Assembly (NCBI GenBank): GCA_002749535.1
Contig: MZZL01000065.1
Location: 226,737 to 290,736 of the forward strand
Reading direction: 5' to 3'
Source of the DNA: Apophysomyces variabilis
Taxonomy: Eukaryota > Mucoromycota > Mucoromycetes > Mucorales > Mucoraceae
DNA: 64,000 nt
Below the pieces are notes generated by a model, which searched no databases, was not told the origin of the DNA, and saw only the letters and a list, made by a program, of their open reading frames with translations. Below, one piece after another: positions 36,844 through 48,113 of the stretch; the first letter of the stretch is position 1, and each line of letters begins with the position of its first letter. A program made the translations under genes and the position numbers.

Positions 36844-37765
36844 TTGCCTGATTGTTTTCCTTCTTCCTTTGTCACCCTTTGTTTTACTAGCTTTTTTGTG
36901 AAATATATTCGCTTCTGCTTATTTTCTTGCATACAATGAAAAAATGACACAGTAAAAGAACATAGCAACTTCTTTCTTAAATGTGATGATTTCCTTTTTC
37001 ATAGCATGATTCCTTAAATGTCTGACACCTGGTAGCTTAACCTGCACATTTCCTTTTGATATACTTATAGGAGAATGGATGTCTTGCCGTTATGATTCTG
37101 ATACAGTTCAGCGAAACTTCAACTGTAACGGACTATAACTTGGTTCGCCACCAAAAAAGAATGGGCGTATCAATAATGTTAGAGAGCCAAGGAAGAACAG
37201 AGCTGTTGATGAAGCTCTACGATTATTATCGTGGAGCGGAAATCAGTCTGGGTATTAAATGTTCGGATGAAAACACCATTGAAGACCACTATGTAAATCA
37301 AATTACCTTCATTTTCAAGGCACGATGGCCATTTATCAGGTTTACAGTGCATATTAATCTTACACTAAGTGAAAAGAAATAAAAGGAAACCAACATTATG
37401 ACTTTGGCAAGAGAAAAGCTGTTGGACACCTATCTATGATAAAAGAGCTACTGTCATTACGTTGTCACATGGCTATTATTGTTTCTCTTTTTTGCATAAT
37501 ACGATTATATCTGCTTATATATCTATTGCAAGTAATTGTTGTCTTTTTTCTTTTTCTACGAAGCTTAATCGTGCTATTCAGTTTCGCAAGTTTTAACATA
37601 AGAACCTAAAGGGCGTCGGGTGAGACATAGTATAGGTCTGACTGCAAATACATCAGCCAATTACAGGAGTGCTTCTTCTACACAGCCTAAAAACGAGGTC
37701 CGGTTCCTGTCAAAGTACATGTTGCTTTGTCACAAAGCCGGTAAAACACTCATACACACGACACA
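36844..37765. other. Intergenic region, with a weak ORF at 37092-37382
   Basis: About 920 bp. An ATG at 37092 opens 96 codons with reasonably mixed composition (LLMKLYDYYRGAEISLGIKC), but I recognise no family and see no duplicate. It may be a decayed gene. The rest is AT-rich, and the promoter of the F-box gene lies at its right end. Confidence 0.25.
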
Positions 37766-39442
37766 ATGGAGGCGCTACCACCTGAAGTGATGACATACGT
37801 TGCCAGTTACCTTTCTCGCAAAGAATTAACAGTAGCAGTTCGCGTCTGTCGCTCATGGAATGACATGCTGACTCCAGAAATATACAAAACCGTCGATGAT
37901 ACAGTAAGGTTCATAGATTTCATGAGAAATCTTCGGCAGTCAGCTCGACAAAAGCAGCTTGGTCATTTTGTACGTAACCTGTCAATACCCGAGGACATAG
38001 AGGATATCGACGATTGTGCGCTTGCTCTGTTTCCGGTATTGTGCCCTTTCGTCACCCAATTAAAGGTGGTGATAGAGGATGAATCACACGCGTTCTCCTT
38101 TCTAAGGGAATGGAAATATCTATCTCAAATGATCCTTGTACTTTATCTAGATATTCCTCCCATGCTGTCAGCAGACTTTCCCAGACATGCGCTAACCGAA
38201 TTGGCCATTTACGGCGTTGATTATGAACAGTGGGTTGAATTTCTTGCTGAACTTCCCTGCATTGAAAAACTGAGATTGCAGTGTCAAGATTACACTGAAG
38301 ATGAGGCAAACGAAAGCGACTGCAAAATTTCCTGTAACAGTCTGGAGAAGATACACAATTATCTTCCCCGTCTTCGCTATCTTTGCATCGACCCTTGTAT
38401 TTCGTTCGGCAACATGCCGGAATCGATAGTGCCCTGTGACACGGTACGTGAGTTGGTGTTCACTTTAGTACGCGGTCGTCCTTGGGGAGAATATCTCGCG
38501 CAAAAGTATACGCATTTGGAGAAGTTATATATCGGCGACTTGCTCTCGCACGATGCAGATTCATTAGAGCAATTGTGCGCATTTGCTACTGGTTGCACTC
38601 ATCTTCGGGAGTTCGATAGTGACGAGATCGAGACTTACCGTCCTTTTCTCGATGCACTTTCAGATGTGGGGGCACCTATCAGAGAACTGCGCTTTGATTT
38701 CTGGGATCAGCAGTGGGTGATCGACAAACTGGACAAGTTTAAGCAGACATTTACATCCGTTAAGCTGCGCTTGCAGAAAGAAACGCTCAGCTGGTCGGTC
38801 TTTGGAGCGTTCGCACCCTACTTATCCTTGACGAAACTCACAGTAGACCTACATTACGGCGACATGGATTTAGATAAGATCTTAAGCCAGATAGAGCAGG
38901 TCCAGAATCTGTCGGTTACGGCAGAAAAGATCTACGTAGGTGGAGATCGCAAACGGCGTCTCCGGCATAACCTCGATACGCTTTATCTACAAGGCGACAT
39001 AGATGACCAAGTCTATGTATATCTGTCCCAATATTGTCCTCGTCTTTCTCGACTTAGATGCTACTATTCTGATACTTATAGAGAATCCTGCGTCATCTAT
39101 TGCCCAAATCCCTCTCTAAAGAAGCTTTCCATTACATTATTTGGCGATTACATATTCAAGCTTGCAAAAATAGAGGACCTCAATGGTAGCAAAACCAACA
39201 ATAACGAATCGCCCAGAGTAAGCCGAAAGGGAAAGTCTAGCACACGATGGCTGCTGCATGGGACTTACTACAATAGCTTTGAGAGTTTGGAAGCCTCAGG
39301 ATTGAGTAAACTGAGTTGGAGAAAGGCACAGACTACGGAAAACAAGCGTATCTTCCCGATGAATATCGCATCCATTCATTATCGTCATATAGCTTCGATG
39401 GAATTAAACTCTACTCCTGTATCCAGATTTAATAAAGCATAA
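37766..39442 (+). CDS. F-box protein with leucine-rich-repeat-like C-terminal region
   Basis: A single exon of 558 aa from ATG 37766. The N-terminal F-box is clear at residues 4-45 (LPPEVMTYVASYLSRKELTV, then CRSWNDMLTPEIYKTV). The rest is a chain of irregular Leu-rich segments (for example LTKLTVDLHYGDMDL, LDTLYLQGDIDD, LSRLRCYYSD) as in fungal F-box/LRR proteins. By family the F-box binds Skp1 in an SCF ubiquitin ligase and the repeats select a substrate, which is unknown. A broken paralogue lies immediately downstream in inverse orientation (39576-41351), sharing segments such as VPC(D/N)TVR, (E/D)Y(L/F)AQKY and YCPN/YYPN with PSLKKLS/AGLKSLS. Confidence 0.85.
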   Translation: MEALPPEVMTYVASYLSRKELTVAVRVCRSWNDMLTPEIYKTVDDTVRFIDFMRNLRQSARQKQLGHFVRNLSIPEDIEDIDDCALALFPVLCPFVTQLKVVIEDESHAFSFLREWKYLSQMILVLYLDIPPMLSADFPRHALTELAIYGVDYEQWVEFLAELPCIEKLRLQCQDYTEDEANESDCKISCNSLEKIHNYLPRLRYLCIDPCISFGNMPESIVPCDTVRELVFTLVRGRPWGEYLAQKYTHLEKLYIGDLLSHDADSLEQLCAFATGCTHLREFDSDEIETYRPFLDALSDVGAPIRELRFDFWDQQWVIDKLDKFKQTFTSVKLRLQKETLSWSVFGAFAPYLSLTKLTVDLHYGDMDLDKILSQIEQVQNLSVTAEKIYVGGDRKRRLRHNLDTLYLQGDIDDQVYVYLSQYCPRLSRLRCYYSDTYRESCVIYCPNPSLKKLSITLFGDYIFKLAKIEDLNGSKTNNNESPRVSRKGKSSTRWLLHGTYYNSFESLEASGLSKLSWRKAQTTENKRIFPMNIASIHYRHIASMELNSTPVSRFNKA

Positions 39443-39575
39443 TAACTACACCGTGTCTACTACTCGAGATTTTCTACAGCTATAAAAAGGGAAGATGGGT
39501 TCAGCCTAATCAATCTATATCATTATTGCAAAAGGTGATGCACTACACATCTCCTTATGATGGTTGTGCTATACT

Positions 39576-41351
39576 TTATTCCAGCACTAAACACCCCACA
39601 ATTTTAGCGCCTTGCAATGTTATCTTGTCTAGGTAATGGCATCGGATTAATATGGTAGGAGAAGTAAGGAAAGAGCGTCGAGAGGCTTTTGCCAACCCCT
39701 TTTCTTCCGGGTTTTTGTAGATCCCATTGTGTTTGTAGTGTAATTTAGCAATGATTGCCTCAACGTCAGCTGGTTCCAGCGATTCTATATGGGCAAGATA
39801 AGATAGCCAAAACCATTTCGTATAACCCTTTGTCTCCTTGAGTTCGTTCAACTTTGAGTATCCCTCCTTCTGTAGCTGGATACGCTCCGCCTCGGTCATA
39901 CGTGTTAGCCTAAAAGTACTGCTATATGGCTGTGCCCACATAGAGAGTGATTTCAGACCTGCATTGGGATAATAGATGGTGGGTAATCGATAGCCGACAC
40001 TGCGATAGTTGCAGTGGATTGAAGAAAGACGAGGACAACGTGGTGACAGATACTGGTATACTTCGTCTTCAATCTCGTTTCCCCTGATAGTGAGATATTT
40101 TAATCTGACGTGGGAAGTCTTCTGGTACTGATTTTTGCTTTTTAACCCAATGCTATCCGCTTCCAAGACTAATTTTTCGAGGTCATCTATTTCGCTTAGT
40201 ATGGAGTCCACTTCCACTCTAGAAAACACCTTCTGCAAGGACAGCGTTGTCAAGGATTCACAGATTTTCAATTGGGCCATCAATCTGTGGAATAGTACCA
40301 TCCAATCCCCGGAGAAATGGATTGTTGTCAGCGTTTTGCAAAGTATGTGAAATCTTTCCATAAACCAAGGCTTATCCATTGGTGCAACAGAAAGTTCTTC
40401 CAATGGCGCACCAATTTCAAGCAGTGTGTCGATCAGCTCGCAGTAAAACTCCCTGCCAAAAAAGCGAAGATTTCGAAGACAATAGCATGAACGCATGAAG
40501 CGTCTCGCTTCTGCTTTCATCTCACTGCGCTCGGCACGGCTGCCGCGCAATATAAATGTTTCAAGCCGTGGATACTTTTGAGCAAAATAATCGCCCCATC
40601 TACAGTTGGCCGAGAAATATACAATAACCTTGCGCACCGTGTTACAGGGTACTACATGCTAAAGCATTTCACCGTATATTTCGAGGTCTAGAGCTTCGAA
40701 GTATTCCATGTTAGGAAAAAGGCTGTGAATGTCTTCCAACTGCAAAAGCGTTGTGGGCTTCCTGCCGAAATTAAGTCCTAGGTATTCTACAGACTGGAAC
40801 TCGGTAAATGCAGTCGAATACATTTCCCAGTCATCGATGTCGATAAAGAAGCGCGTTAGCCTACGATAGACATCATCATTACTAGTGAGCATCCGAAGTT
40901 CATATTCTTTCCATTGTATGTCGGTTGCTAGTGCTTTGAGGTTCTCCCACCGTTATAAGAAAGTGAACCATGTTTCACCTGTGACAAATTGATAATTAGG
41001 GGTCCGGCTTATCATACCAAACGTCAAAATGAATGGTCGACAGGATATCACTTGAGCTCGTGGTACATGCAGTTTATGTACCAAGAGTAGTAGTTTTGTA
41101 CTAGTAGCGGTCACCAGCATAGTATTTAGAAACAATCGAAGTGTTTATTCCGAGTGTATTTCTATAGAATGGTATAACTTTGGAATCAACGCGCGGTACC
41201 AGGAACTGCACAGTCGGATGAGAATACAGAGAGTTCTTCTTGGTAAACGATCAGCGACATTGACTAAAATTTCGGCTGGCAAGTCGTTGCCTCTAGTGTT
41301 GATCAGCACTTTCTGTGAAGTGGAAGTCATAAAGTCGTGTCTGGTGGACAT
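39576..41351 (-). pseudogene. F-box/LRR paralogue broken by three in-frame stops
   Basis: Read from the ATG at 41351, one continuous frame of 592 codons covers the whole gene but meets stops at 41147-41145 (TAA), 40955-40953 (TAA) and 40661-40659 (TAG). There is no frameshift. The F-box is visible at the start (LPAEILVNVADRLPRRTLCI, then CSSWYRALIPKLYHSI). The last part (40637-39576) is a clean 353-codon stretch homologous to the intact F-box gene at 37766-39442. No GT-AG introns that would remove the stops are apparent. The gene is therefore most likely a young pseudogene, tail-to-tail with its intact paralogue. Confidence 0.75.
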
Positions 41352-41740
41352 GCTCTTGGTATTTGACGTTCTTGGTTACATTGGGATGGCTTCTTTTATA
41401 CTTTTTTTTTGACAGCAAAGCCTAACTCATCGCATAGGTAACACAAAACTATTCCTTTTCAGGCAACGCAATCATCATTATTTGGTTGTAATGGCAACGG
41501 TTCCTTCGGCATCTTTTACTGAGAGAATGAGAAAGAGGTCGCACATATAGGAGCATCGATAGAAGGACCTTGGTTATCTTCCAGCATTTGTAACAGGATG
41601 GCTTTTGGGAGAGAATGATCGATAATTTGGTCTAGCCCGCCTGCCCAAGCCATCATGACTGCAAAAGATTTGTTCTGCTTTTTCAATCGTGCCTTATAAC
41701 GCCTGCTGGCAGAAAGACAAAAAAAAAAGAAAAGGGCGGT
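41352..41740. other. Intergenic region
   Basis: 389 bp between the divergent F-box pseudogene and DPH4. A short pyrimidine/purine run (AGACAAAAAAAAAAGAAAA) directly precedes the DPH4 start. Nothing else seen. Confidence 0.5.
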
Positions 41741-42328
41741 ATGGACACCCATTATGAGGTGTTAGGAGTACCGGAGCATGCAACGATGGAACAAATAAAA
41801 CAACGATTCCAGCAACTCATTCTCGAGGCAAGCTACAAACAAGACCAACTGAATCCTTCTTGATCGCAAGAACTTTTTATCGATTGAACTTGGTAGAAAT
41901 AGCATCATCCTGACAAACGTAGTGGCGATGCTGATGGCAGCGACGACTATGTACATCGGATTCTACTAGCTTGGGACATTTTACGTGATCCCAGAAAACG
42001 TCAACATTATGACAATGAACTAAAAAGTGAGCGGAAAACTGATACAGGAAAACATTCTTATAATAAGCATAGTATCCTGTACTGACCAATTCCGTTTCCT
42101 TTTTTGTTTGTTTTCTTAGCTGATCAGCTTTCCCAGCCGACGATTAACGCAGAAATCGATTTAGACGAAATGGATTACGACGAAGGATCACAAACTTATT
42201 CGATTGAGTGTCGTTGTTCAGGAGTATATGTCATCACAGAGAATGATCTTGAACAGGGCATCGACGTTGTTAACTGTGATTTGTGCTCTCTCCGTATCCG
42301 GGTATTATACGATATTGCAGAAGAATAA
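41741..42328 (+). CDS. DPH4: Diphthamide biosynthesis protein 4 (J domain plus CSL zinc finger)
   Basis: Three exons, 41741-41827, 41903-42026 and 42120-42328, give 139 aa. The J domain (HYEVLGVPEHATMEQIKQRF, then QQLILEHHPDK) carries the HPD motif, and the C-terminal CSL-type zinc finger has CRCSGVY and NCDLCSLRIRVLY. This pairing is diagnostic of DPH4/DNAJC24, a cochaperone for the first step of diphthamide synthesis on elongation factor 2. The first intron (41828-41902) begins with GC rather than GT: GAG followed by GCAAGC, ending AAATAG. It is needed to place HHPDK directly after LILE. GC-AG introns are a known minor class. Length fits the family. Confidence 0.9.
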
Positions 42329-42848
42329 CCCCTATATATCCCCTTGCCATCCTTTTTCTTCCTCGTGTAGCATGCCGTCATTTCGTCAATATTTGTTTTC
42401 CTAGAATGAAGAATCAAGTTCTCCAATGATCAGCATACAGCAGCATGATTTTTCCCTCTTAAAACAATCACGCTTTTTGCAACAAAGCAATATCGTACAA
42501 GAAACGTAGTAATTATTGCTTTGTTGTGATTTTTATATGTATGTATCTCGAGAGCTGCAACTGTTTGTCATCAGACAACGAACTTTCTGCATCTCAACAT
42601 GACCCGCACGTGCAATGTATCTTTTTTCTCTTTGCTCCTGAAGCACCGGACCACCTAATGCAAGGATCACATAAAAAGGAAAGAGCAAGAAAGAGTAACT
42701 GAGCAACTCTGCATGCTTTTTTGGACAGTTGCATTGTTCCACATTCCGAGGACTGCGGAGACACCCAAAGTTTTTCAGTCACTCGGGCCTCCATGCTTTC
42801 GTAACGCCCCGTTACCCCACTGTTGTTCTTCCTGTTCAAAGACGTGTC
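42329..42848. other. Intergenic region
   Basis: About 520 bp. The frame of the next gene stays open back to 42699 but has no ATG before 42849, so the upstream part is taken as leader. Nothing else seen. Confidence 0.5.
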
Positions 42849-43416
42849 ATGTCCATACTTTATCGGATGCCGAGGGTTTTGCTGAATGGTCTTGGTCGTC
42901 TTCGATTCATGTCCTCATTAGCTCCGAAACCAGAACGAAAGAAAATTGTTCTGGATGACAAGGATCTAGTCGAGACTTTTGTGAAAGGATCAGGACCAGG
43001 GGGACAATGTATTAACAAACGATCGAGTTGCGTAGATCTGCGTCATATTCCTACGGGTATTCGAGTGCAGGTAAAGAAAAACGAACCTATGACATGGAGA
43101 TGACCACGCATACGTCCACATAAACCGAAGAAAAAAAAGCTCACGTCCTTTCCATCTCCTCTCTTTTTTCCCTTTCTGCCCCTTTCTTTTTTTTTCTTTC
43201 TACTCTCTCCACAAAAAACAGTGCCAGCAAACACGATCCTTGCAGGAAAACCGGGGTATTGCACGTAAATTGCTTAGGGAAAAGCTGGATGATTTGATCA
43301 ACGGGGATCAAAGTAAAAATGCAAGGAAGGCAGCTAAAATTGCGAAACAAAAATCTCGGCGGGCTCGAAGAGCAAAGGAGAAATATGCGAAACCTTCGCC
43401 TGATTGCATAGAGTAG
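42849..43416 (+). CDS. Mitochondrial class I release-factor-like protein with GGQ (MTRFR/C12orf65 type)
   Basis: Two exons, 42849-43070 and 43222-43416, give 138 aa. The N-terminus is basic and lacks acids (MSILYRMPRVLLNGLGRLRF), a likely mitochondrial presequence. The conserved core is DDKDLVETFVKGSGPGGQCI followed by NKRSSCVDLRHIPTGIRVQ, with the catalytic GGQ, and CQQTRSLQENRGIARKLLRE after the intron. The tail is Lys/Arg-rich (RKAAKIAKQKSRRARRAKEK), as in rescue factors that sense an empty mRNA channel or bind stalled large subunits. Short length without codon-recognition domains fits MTRFR or Pth4-like ribosome rescue factors rather than Mrf1. Start: the frame has no ATG earlier than 42849. 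Confidence 0.9.
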
Positions 43417-43731
43417 GTTTACGCTGCTGAAATATGTATTTCGCTTCAGATAGATCATGACGACATATGCGATGGTTTAAGATGCGTAATTGTTTCCTTC
43501 CCAGCGTAAATTGGATTCTTTTCCTGTTGACGCCAGGTTCATTTAGAGTAGCGTTAACGATATCATTCAATATACTTATATGCGAAACCTAGCGAAAGGT
43601 CAGGAAATCATCTGAGCATGGGTTTCAGGACTGTCCATTATCAATTTTTTTCTTCTTCTCCACAGTAGCCCTATAAATTTGGGGTATGGCTTGGTGGTAA
43701 AGAGAGTCTCTTTCCATCTTAATACATATAT
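43417..43731. other. Short intergenic region
   Basis: 315 bp. Contains the 3' end of the release-factor gene and, just before 43732, a TATA-like ATACATATATATG. Nothing else seen. Confidence 0.5.
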
Positions 43732-44007
43732 ATGATGAACGCTTCGCAAACTAAACAATCGAAAGAACAAACTTCTTCTGTTGAATCGAGAAGTACCGAT
43801 ACACCACGTTGGTCTGGACAAAACATGACGGGGGCTGGTCTTGAACACCGGCAACAGCAACAGCAGCAGCAGCGACGTATCTCTCTAGGACAGAAACGTG
43901 AGATGTACCCCGGACTTTCTTCTCAACGACGATCTTCGGCAGATCGTGCAGCCGAATACGAAAAGCAATATCCAGCTGGTTTATCACTTAAAAAATGGTT
44001 CCAATAA
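43732..44007 (+). CDS. Small Gln/Ser-rich protein, unrecognised
   Basis: A single 91-codon frame from ATG 43732. It is hydrophilic, with a Gln run (RQQQQQQQRR) in the middle, an Arg/Ser patch (SSQRRSSADRAAEYEK) and an amphipathic end (YPAGLSLKKWFQ). There is no signal peptide or membrane segment. The frame lies behind a TATA-like sequence in a position expected of a gene, and the codon pattern looks coding, but I recognise no family. It could also be one exon of a larger gene, although no good donor is seen before the stop. Confidence 0.4.
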   Translation: MMNASQTKQSKEQTSSVESRSTDTPRWSGQNMTGAGLEHRQQQQQQQRRISLGQKREMYPGLSSQRRSSADRAAEYEKQYPAGLSLKKWFQ

Positions 44008-45328
44008 TCCCTGGAAGGATACAAGAAGTAATCCCATTTGTCATTGTGTTACTATAAACCGCAAAAAGCAGGGAAGAGCTTTCCGATCCGTCCCATCCGA
44101 AACACTTGTACTGTAATGTCAATGCCTTGCTTTTTCTCTATCTCTTTATTTTTCTGCATGTGCTCCCTAAGCACAGGATTAAACAATTTTTTTTTCGTGA
44201 AATGAATAAAGCTTGAAACCCTAAATCTTGTCTCCCGGTTTCGGAACGCTAAGCAATGATCGCTCCGGATACAATGACAAAAAAAATGCTAAAGAGAGAG
44301 AAAGAGATGCAATGCACGAGATAATATGCAATCAGGGTCTCTATTCATTAGAAATGCATAAAGGTGGATGAAGTAATCGAGCACTTTGGGCTGAGGAGGT
44401 TTATCCCGATTCTGGTAAGTGATAGTCGACCCGGTAGCTTATGGATGTGCAAAAGAGTTATTAAATGCATGAAAGGAAAAAAAGTGGACCCCACAAATGG
44501 CACACAAAGGGTTAAGTTTCACTGTACCTTTATTCTCCCGAGCAAACCCGAAAGTAACCCATTGCGAGTCTATTTGCCATTGAGACATAACAGTTGCCGC
44601 CTCAATCTCTTTATATCTCCATCCAAGTGCTAGTGAGGTAAATCTCTGGGAAAAGTGAAGCAAGCAAAAGGGAAAAATGATACCTACATAAGTTTACCAT
44701 GGTATTTATAAAGTTTTTAAAAAGTCATGGGTTACGCTGTGCTTACTTTATGCCTGAAACCACGGGGCTTGTAAGTTAAAGAGAAAGATAATCGTTTACT
44801 GCTTATGAGCGAAACCATCTTTATTTGCTATTAGGCAAATTCGCAACTATACTGCTGATCAGCCATGACTTTTAGAATAGTAATTTATAGCCTTTCTGTT
44901 AAATCAATGTCAGAGAAAAAAGGTTATAGTTGTTGTTATTGATGAGGTTGTTATGCTGGATCCTGTTTCTATCTCGTTTTATTTGATTTTGGCTGAACTA
45001 AGGCTCGATCCAGACTCCGTCAAACACAGTTGGGTATGGAAAAGGAGAGTTGGCCACCTAGAGATGTTAAGTTGGATGGACCCGCCCAAAAAGGGACGAG
45101 CGGCATATCAAGGAGCTTGATCAGAAAAGAAAAAAGGGGATGCAGGGGATTCACCAAGAAAAGAACAAGTCAAAAAAGATAAAGGAGCATCCCAAAAATC
45201 TAGCAACTAGGCCAAAAGCGAAGACAAACTTGCTAAACAAATTTCGCTTCTTCGTCTCGTTTTCTCTCTACCACTTCTTTCTTCGTCTTTGTCTCTTTTC
45301 AACTTCATTTGTATTCTCAGTACAGGCT
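44008..45328. other. Intergenic region, no gene seen
   Basis: About 1.3 kb. Short open frames (for example 44364-44633) have no ATG start or family. The last 80 bp before 45329 is pyrimidine-rich, consistent with a promoter or leader. Confidence 0.45.
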
Positions 45329-46445
45329 ATGGCTTCATCTCTATCGCAACGCCCAAAAAAGTCTATCGCGTCACTCTCCTCCACAGATCGATCGCCACCC
45401 TCCATTAGGCGACGAATGAATAGAAGCTCGGCCGTAAATCTAAAGACAGAAACACGATATCGTAGGGAAGTTCAACATCTTTCAGACGTCCGCGATCGTA
45501 TCCATTTTTATGAGAAAAGATCGCTCGAGTTGTACTCTCAAGCCGATACACAGCTGAAGGCATGGACAAAACGGATAGCACAGAAAGGTCTTCCAAAACC
45601 AATGCTGGAAGGTGAGAATAAACAAAAATATAATAGTTCTGTTTATCTAAATCTCTCTTGCTAAATATCAATTCTTAGGCTATCAGCCCCCACCACGCCC
45701 TCCAAGAATAGAAGAGGAACCTGCAACGAAACCAAAAAACACACGGCAGGAGAATTTCCACTTGATGACCGCGTCCGTGAGTGGTTCTCTCAGTACATTT
45801 TTACGAAAAAAAGCTTCATCTATCTCCACCTCTACAACCTCCCGGACAAGCAACAAACATACGAACAGTAGTACGATTAGAACAGCTGTTACGCCAACAA
45901 CTCTCTCTAGTCCTGTTGAGCCTAAAGCTTCCTCCAGTCGATTTTTTCCATCACTCACCAGGCTTTCGTTGTCACGATCATCAACAGCACAGCAGCAACA
46001 ACAGAAAGAACGACAACAGCAACGACAACAGCAGCAGCAGCAGCAGCAACAGCCACAGCCGCAATCGAGGACACCGTTCCAAGCAGACTCGCTTCGAAGG
46101 CCCTCTTCCTCATCTAAACTCAAGCAACGGTTTTCTCGTTCATCAATCCGAACGACGACAATTTCGGGCCCACTGGAGGTGGTGGACGAAGGGACTTCTT
46201 CTGTATTTCTTGATCGATTGCGGGCAAAAAAGCATACCGGATATGGTGTAGTAGAACATGATGCAGGTCATCATGTTCTGTTGCCACCCACTGCCGATCC
46301 ACAGATGATCAAATATTTCAGCCAAGGAGGACAAAGGAGCTTTATCACCATACCAAATTTGGTTACCCATGATTGCAAAAATAATCATTTACAAACAGTC
46401 TTACCTCCAACTTACCGTCCACTTTCGCACACAAACTATGCATAG
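45329..46445 (+). CDS. Ser/Thr- and Gln-rich protein, unrecognised
   Basis: Two exons, 45329-45611 and 45679-46445, give 349 aa. The first exon has a charged, probably helical segment (KTETRYRREVQHLSDVRDRI, then HFYEKRSLELYSQADTQLKA), which may form a short coiled coil. The second begins with a Pro-rich motif (YQPPPRPPRIEEEP), a possible SH3 ligand, and continues with long Ser/Thr-rich and Gln-rich stretches (two Q runs around 46000-46070). The C-terminal 80 residues are more ordered (DRLRAKKHTGYGVVEHDAGH). I do not recognise the family. Pro-rich and disordered features suggest a cytoskeletal or signalling adaptor, which is a guess. Confidence 0.7.
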
Positions 46446-47387
46446 AAAAAAAGTTAGTTGCTATCGTGACTATAAAAAAAAAGAAAGAAAATTAACAAGT
46501 TTTTCTTTTTGTTATCATTGTAAAAGAGATTTGTCATTGTAGTAAGGAATTAGGATAACACAGAAAAAAAAGCAAAGAAGGTTTCTTAATGCTATATAAT
46601 ATATTCTCTATTGAGCAAGAAGAAGGCTTCTCTCTTTCTCAGTTCGCACCTCCTTTTTCTTTTTTGTTTGTTCTTTCTTTTTTTTTTCCCTAGAGAAACC
46701 GAATGTCATGACAAGTAAGAAGAAGAAAAAAATTGTGGCACTTTTTTTCTTTTTTTTGCGCGGAAAAATGGGCCGAAAACACACATAGAAGATAGGATCG
46801 ACTGAGTGTGCGTGATATATGTGCGCGTGTGAGATCATTCTTTCTTATTTTAGTACGACTTTAGTAAAATTCGATTTGTCAGGCTCAGCAAAACTTGTTC
46901 TTTGTTTCATAGAATAAGAAAAAAAGGGGAGGTGGAAAAAGAGAAGAACCTGTTCGGTGTTACTAGTATAAGCTTGACAGGTCAAGTTAATTAGTACACA
47001 TGGTACTAAAAAAAGACGATCAAATATTCCATGTTTACTTCTTGTTGCACTGTCCTAACCTGGAAGATCCAATGTCAGATGCCAAATCAGAAGAATTCAG
47101 ACCACTATTAAAAAAAAAGGGCTAAAAGAGACGGAGACAAAGAGAAAAAAAGATAACAATAATAACGAAGGGCGGAGATCTGGGTTTTTAGAATAATCTA
47201 CATTAGCTACAAAGGAAATAATGTGGCAACCTGCGGAAAACCTTTTTCATATACATATATAAAGCAACAGCGCCTTCTCTTGGGTTGTACATTGTAATAA
47301 ACTCGCTATTACTACTAACTATTACTACTTCGTTTTTTTGTATATATATAATATCGTTCGACCTTGAGAAAGAAAGAAAACAAAGCA
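46446..47387. other. Intergenic region rich in homopurine/homopyrimidine runs
   Basis: About 940 bp. 46630-46770 contains several T-rich and A-rich runs. TATATATATA near 47340 lies about 45 bp before the next start codon and could be its TATA element. No gene or RNA recognised. Confidence 0.5.
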
Positions 47388-48113
47388 ATGGCTTCGCTAC
47401 AAGTGGATAACGGTCTGATCATTGATCCTATGACAAATAGAATCATGTCGGTGGATGAATGGGTTTACCTAGAAATCGAAAGGATTGAAGAGAGGAAAGA
47501 ACGCTATTGTGATAATTATGAAGAGCTTAACTGGATCATTGATCAATGCTCTCATGCCTATCCCTCTTACCCATCCCCAGCGTCTTTTGCTTCTTCTTCT
47601 TCTTTATCTTCTTCTTCCTATTTCGCACCCCATGTACAAGCAGAGCAACGACAAGAACAACAAGCGGAGCATTATATGATGCCATCCTACGCCCATTTTA
47701 TCCAAGAAGACCTGATTTGCGCATGGACCATGCTCCTCAATCATTATTTTAGCCATTATCGACATATCTCACTCCATACGGAATCACGGCTGACCATGTT
47801 ACTGTCCGCATTGGAGCGATTGGAAGAACAAGCCGATGCAGACCTTTCTGACCTCATCGATATTCTCTTTGGCAGATTCCGACTTAGCCGCGATCTGGTC
47901 CGACCGTGGAATGTCCTGTGTGCCTGGGCAAGACACTTCGAAGATTCCGAATATGGGCGTACCTGGGTGATCCTTGGCCTCGAAGCTTATCAGACCGCAA
48001 AATGCCGATACTACCAAGATCATCAACAACCCCATCTTTCCTTCTCCCCTTCCGCTCCCTATGTGTTAGTTCCTACACCCACTCTATCAACTCCTTTGCC
48101 CATACCTACCTAA
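47388..48113 (+). CDS. Unrecognised protein with helical C-terminal half
   Basis: A single exon of 241 aa from ATG 47388, with good coding character. The N-terminus (MASLQVDNGLIIDPMTNRIM) is followed by a charged helix (VYLEIERIEERKERYCDNYE), a Ser-rich linker, and a helical region (residues about 105-205) rich in Leu and Trp (for example ICAWTMLLNHYFSHYRHISL and LVRPWNVLCAWARHFEDSEY). No membrane segment. Family not recognised. It ends with a Pro/Thr-rich tail. An in-frame TTG upstream at 47364 is not needed. Confidence 0.65.
   Translation: MASLQVDNGLIIDPMTNRIMSVDEWVYLEIERIEERKERYCDNYEELNWIIDQCSHAYPSYPSPASFASSSSLSSSSYFAPHVQAEQRQEQQAEHYMMPSYAHFIQEDLICAWTMLLNHYFSHYRHISLHTESRLTMLLSALERLEEQADADLSDLIDILFGRFRLSRDLVRPWNVLCAWARHFEDSEYGRTWVILGLEAYQTAKCRYYQDHQQPHLSFSPSAPYVLVPTPTLSTPLPIPT

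Noticed and set aside
44364..44633. 89-codon plus-strand frame
   Set aside because: Starts at GTG, no family, ordinary length for chance in this DNA.
45683..46123. Minus-strand frame with a long Cys run
   Set aside because: Complement of CAG-type repeats encoding Gln in the real plus-strand gene.
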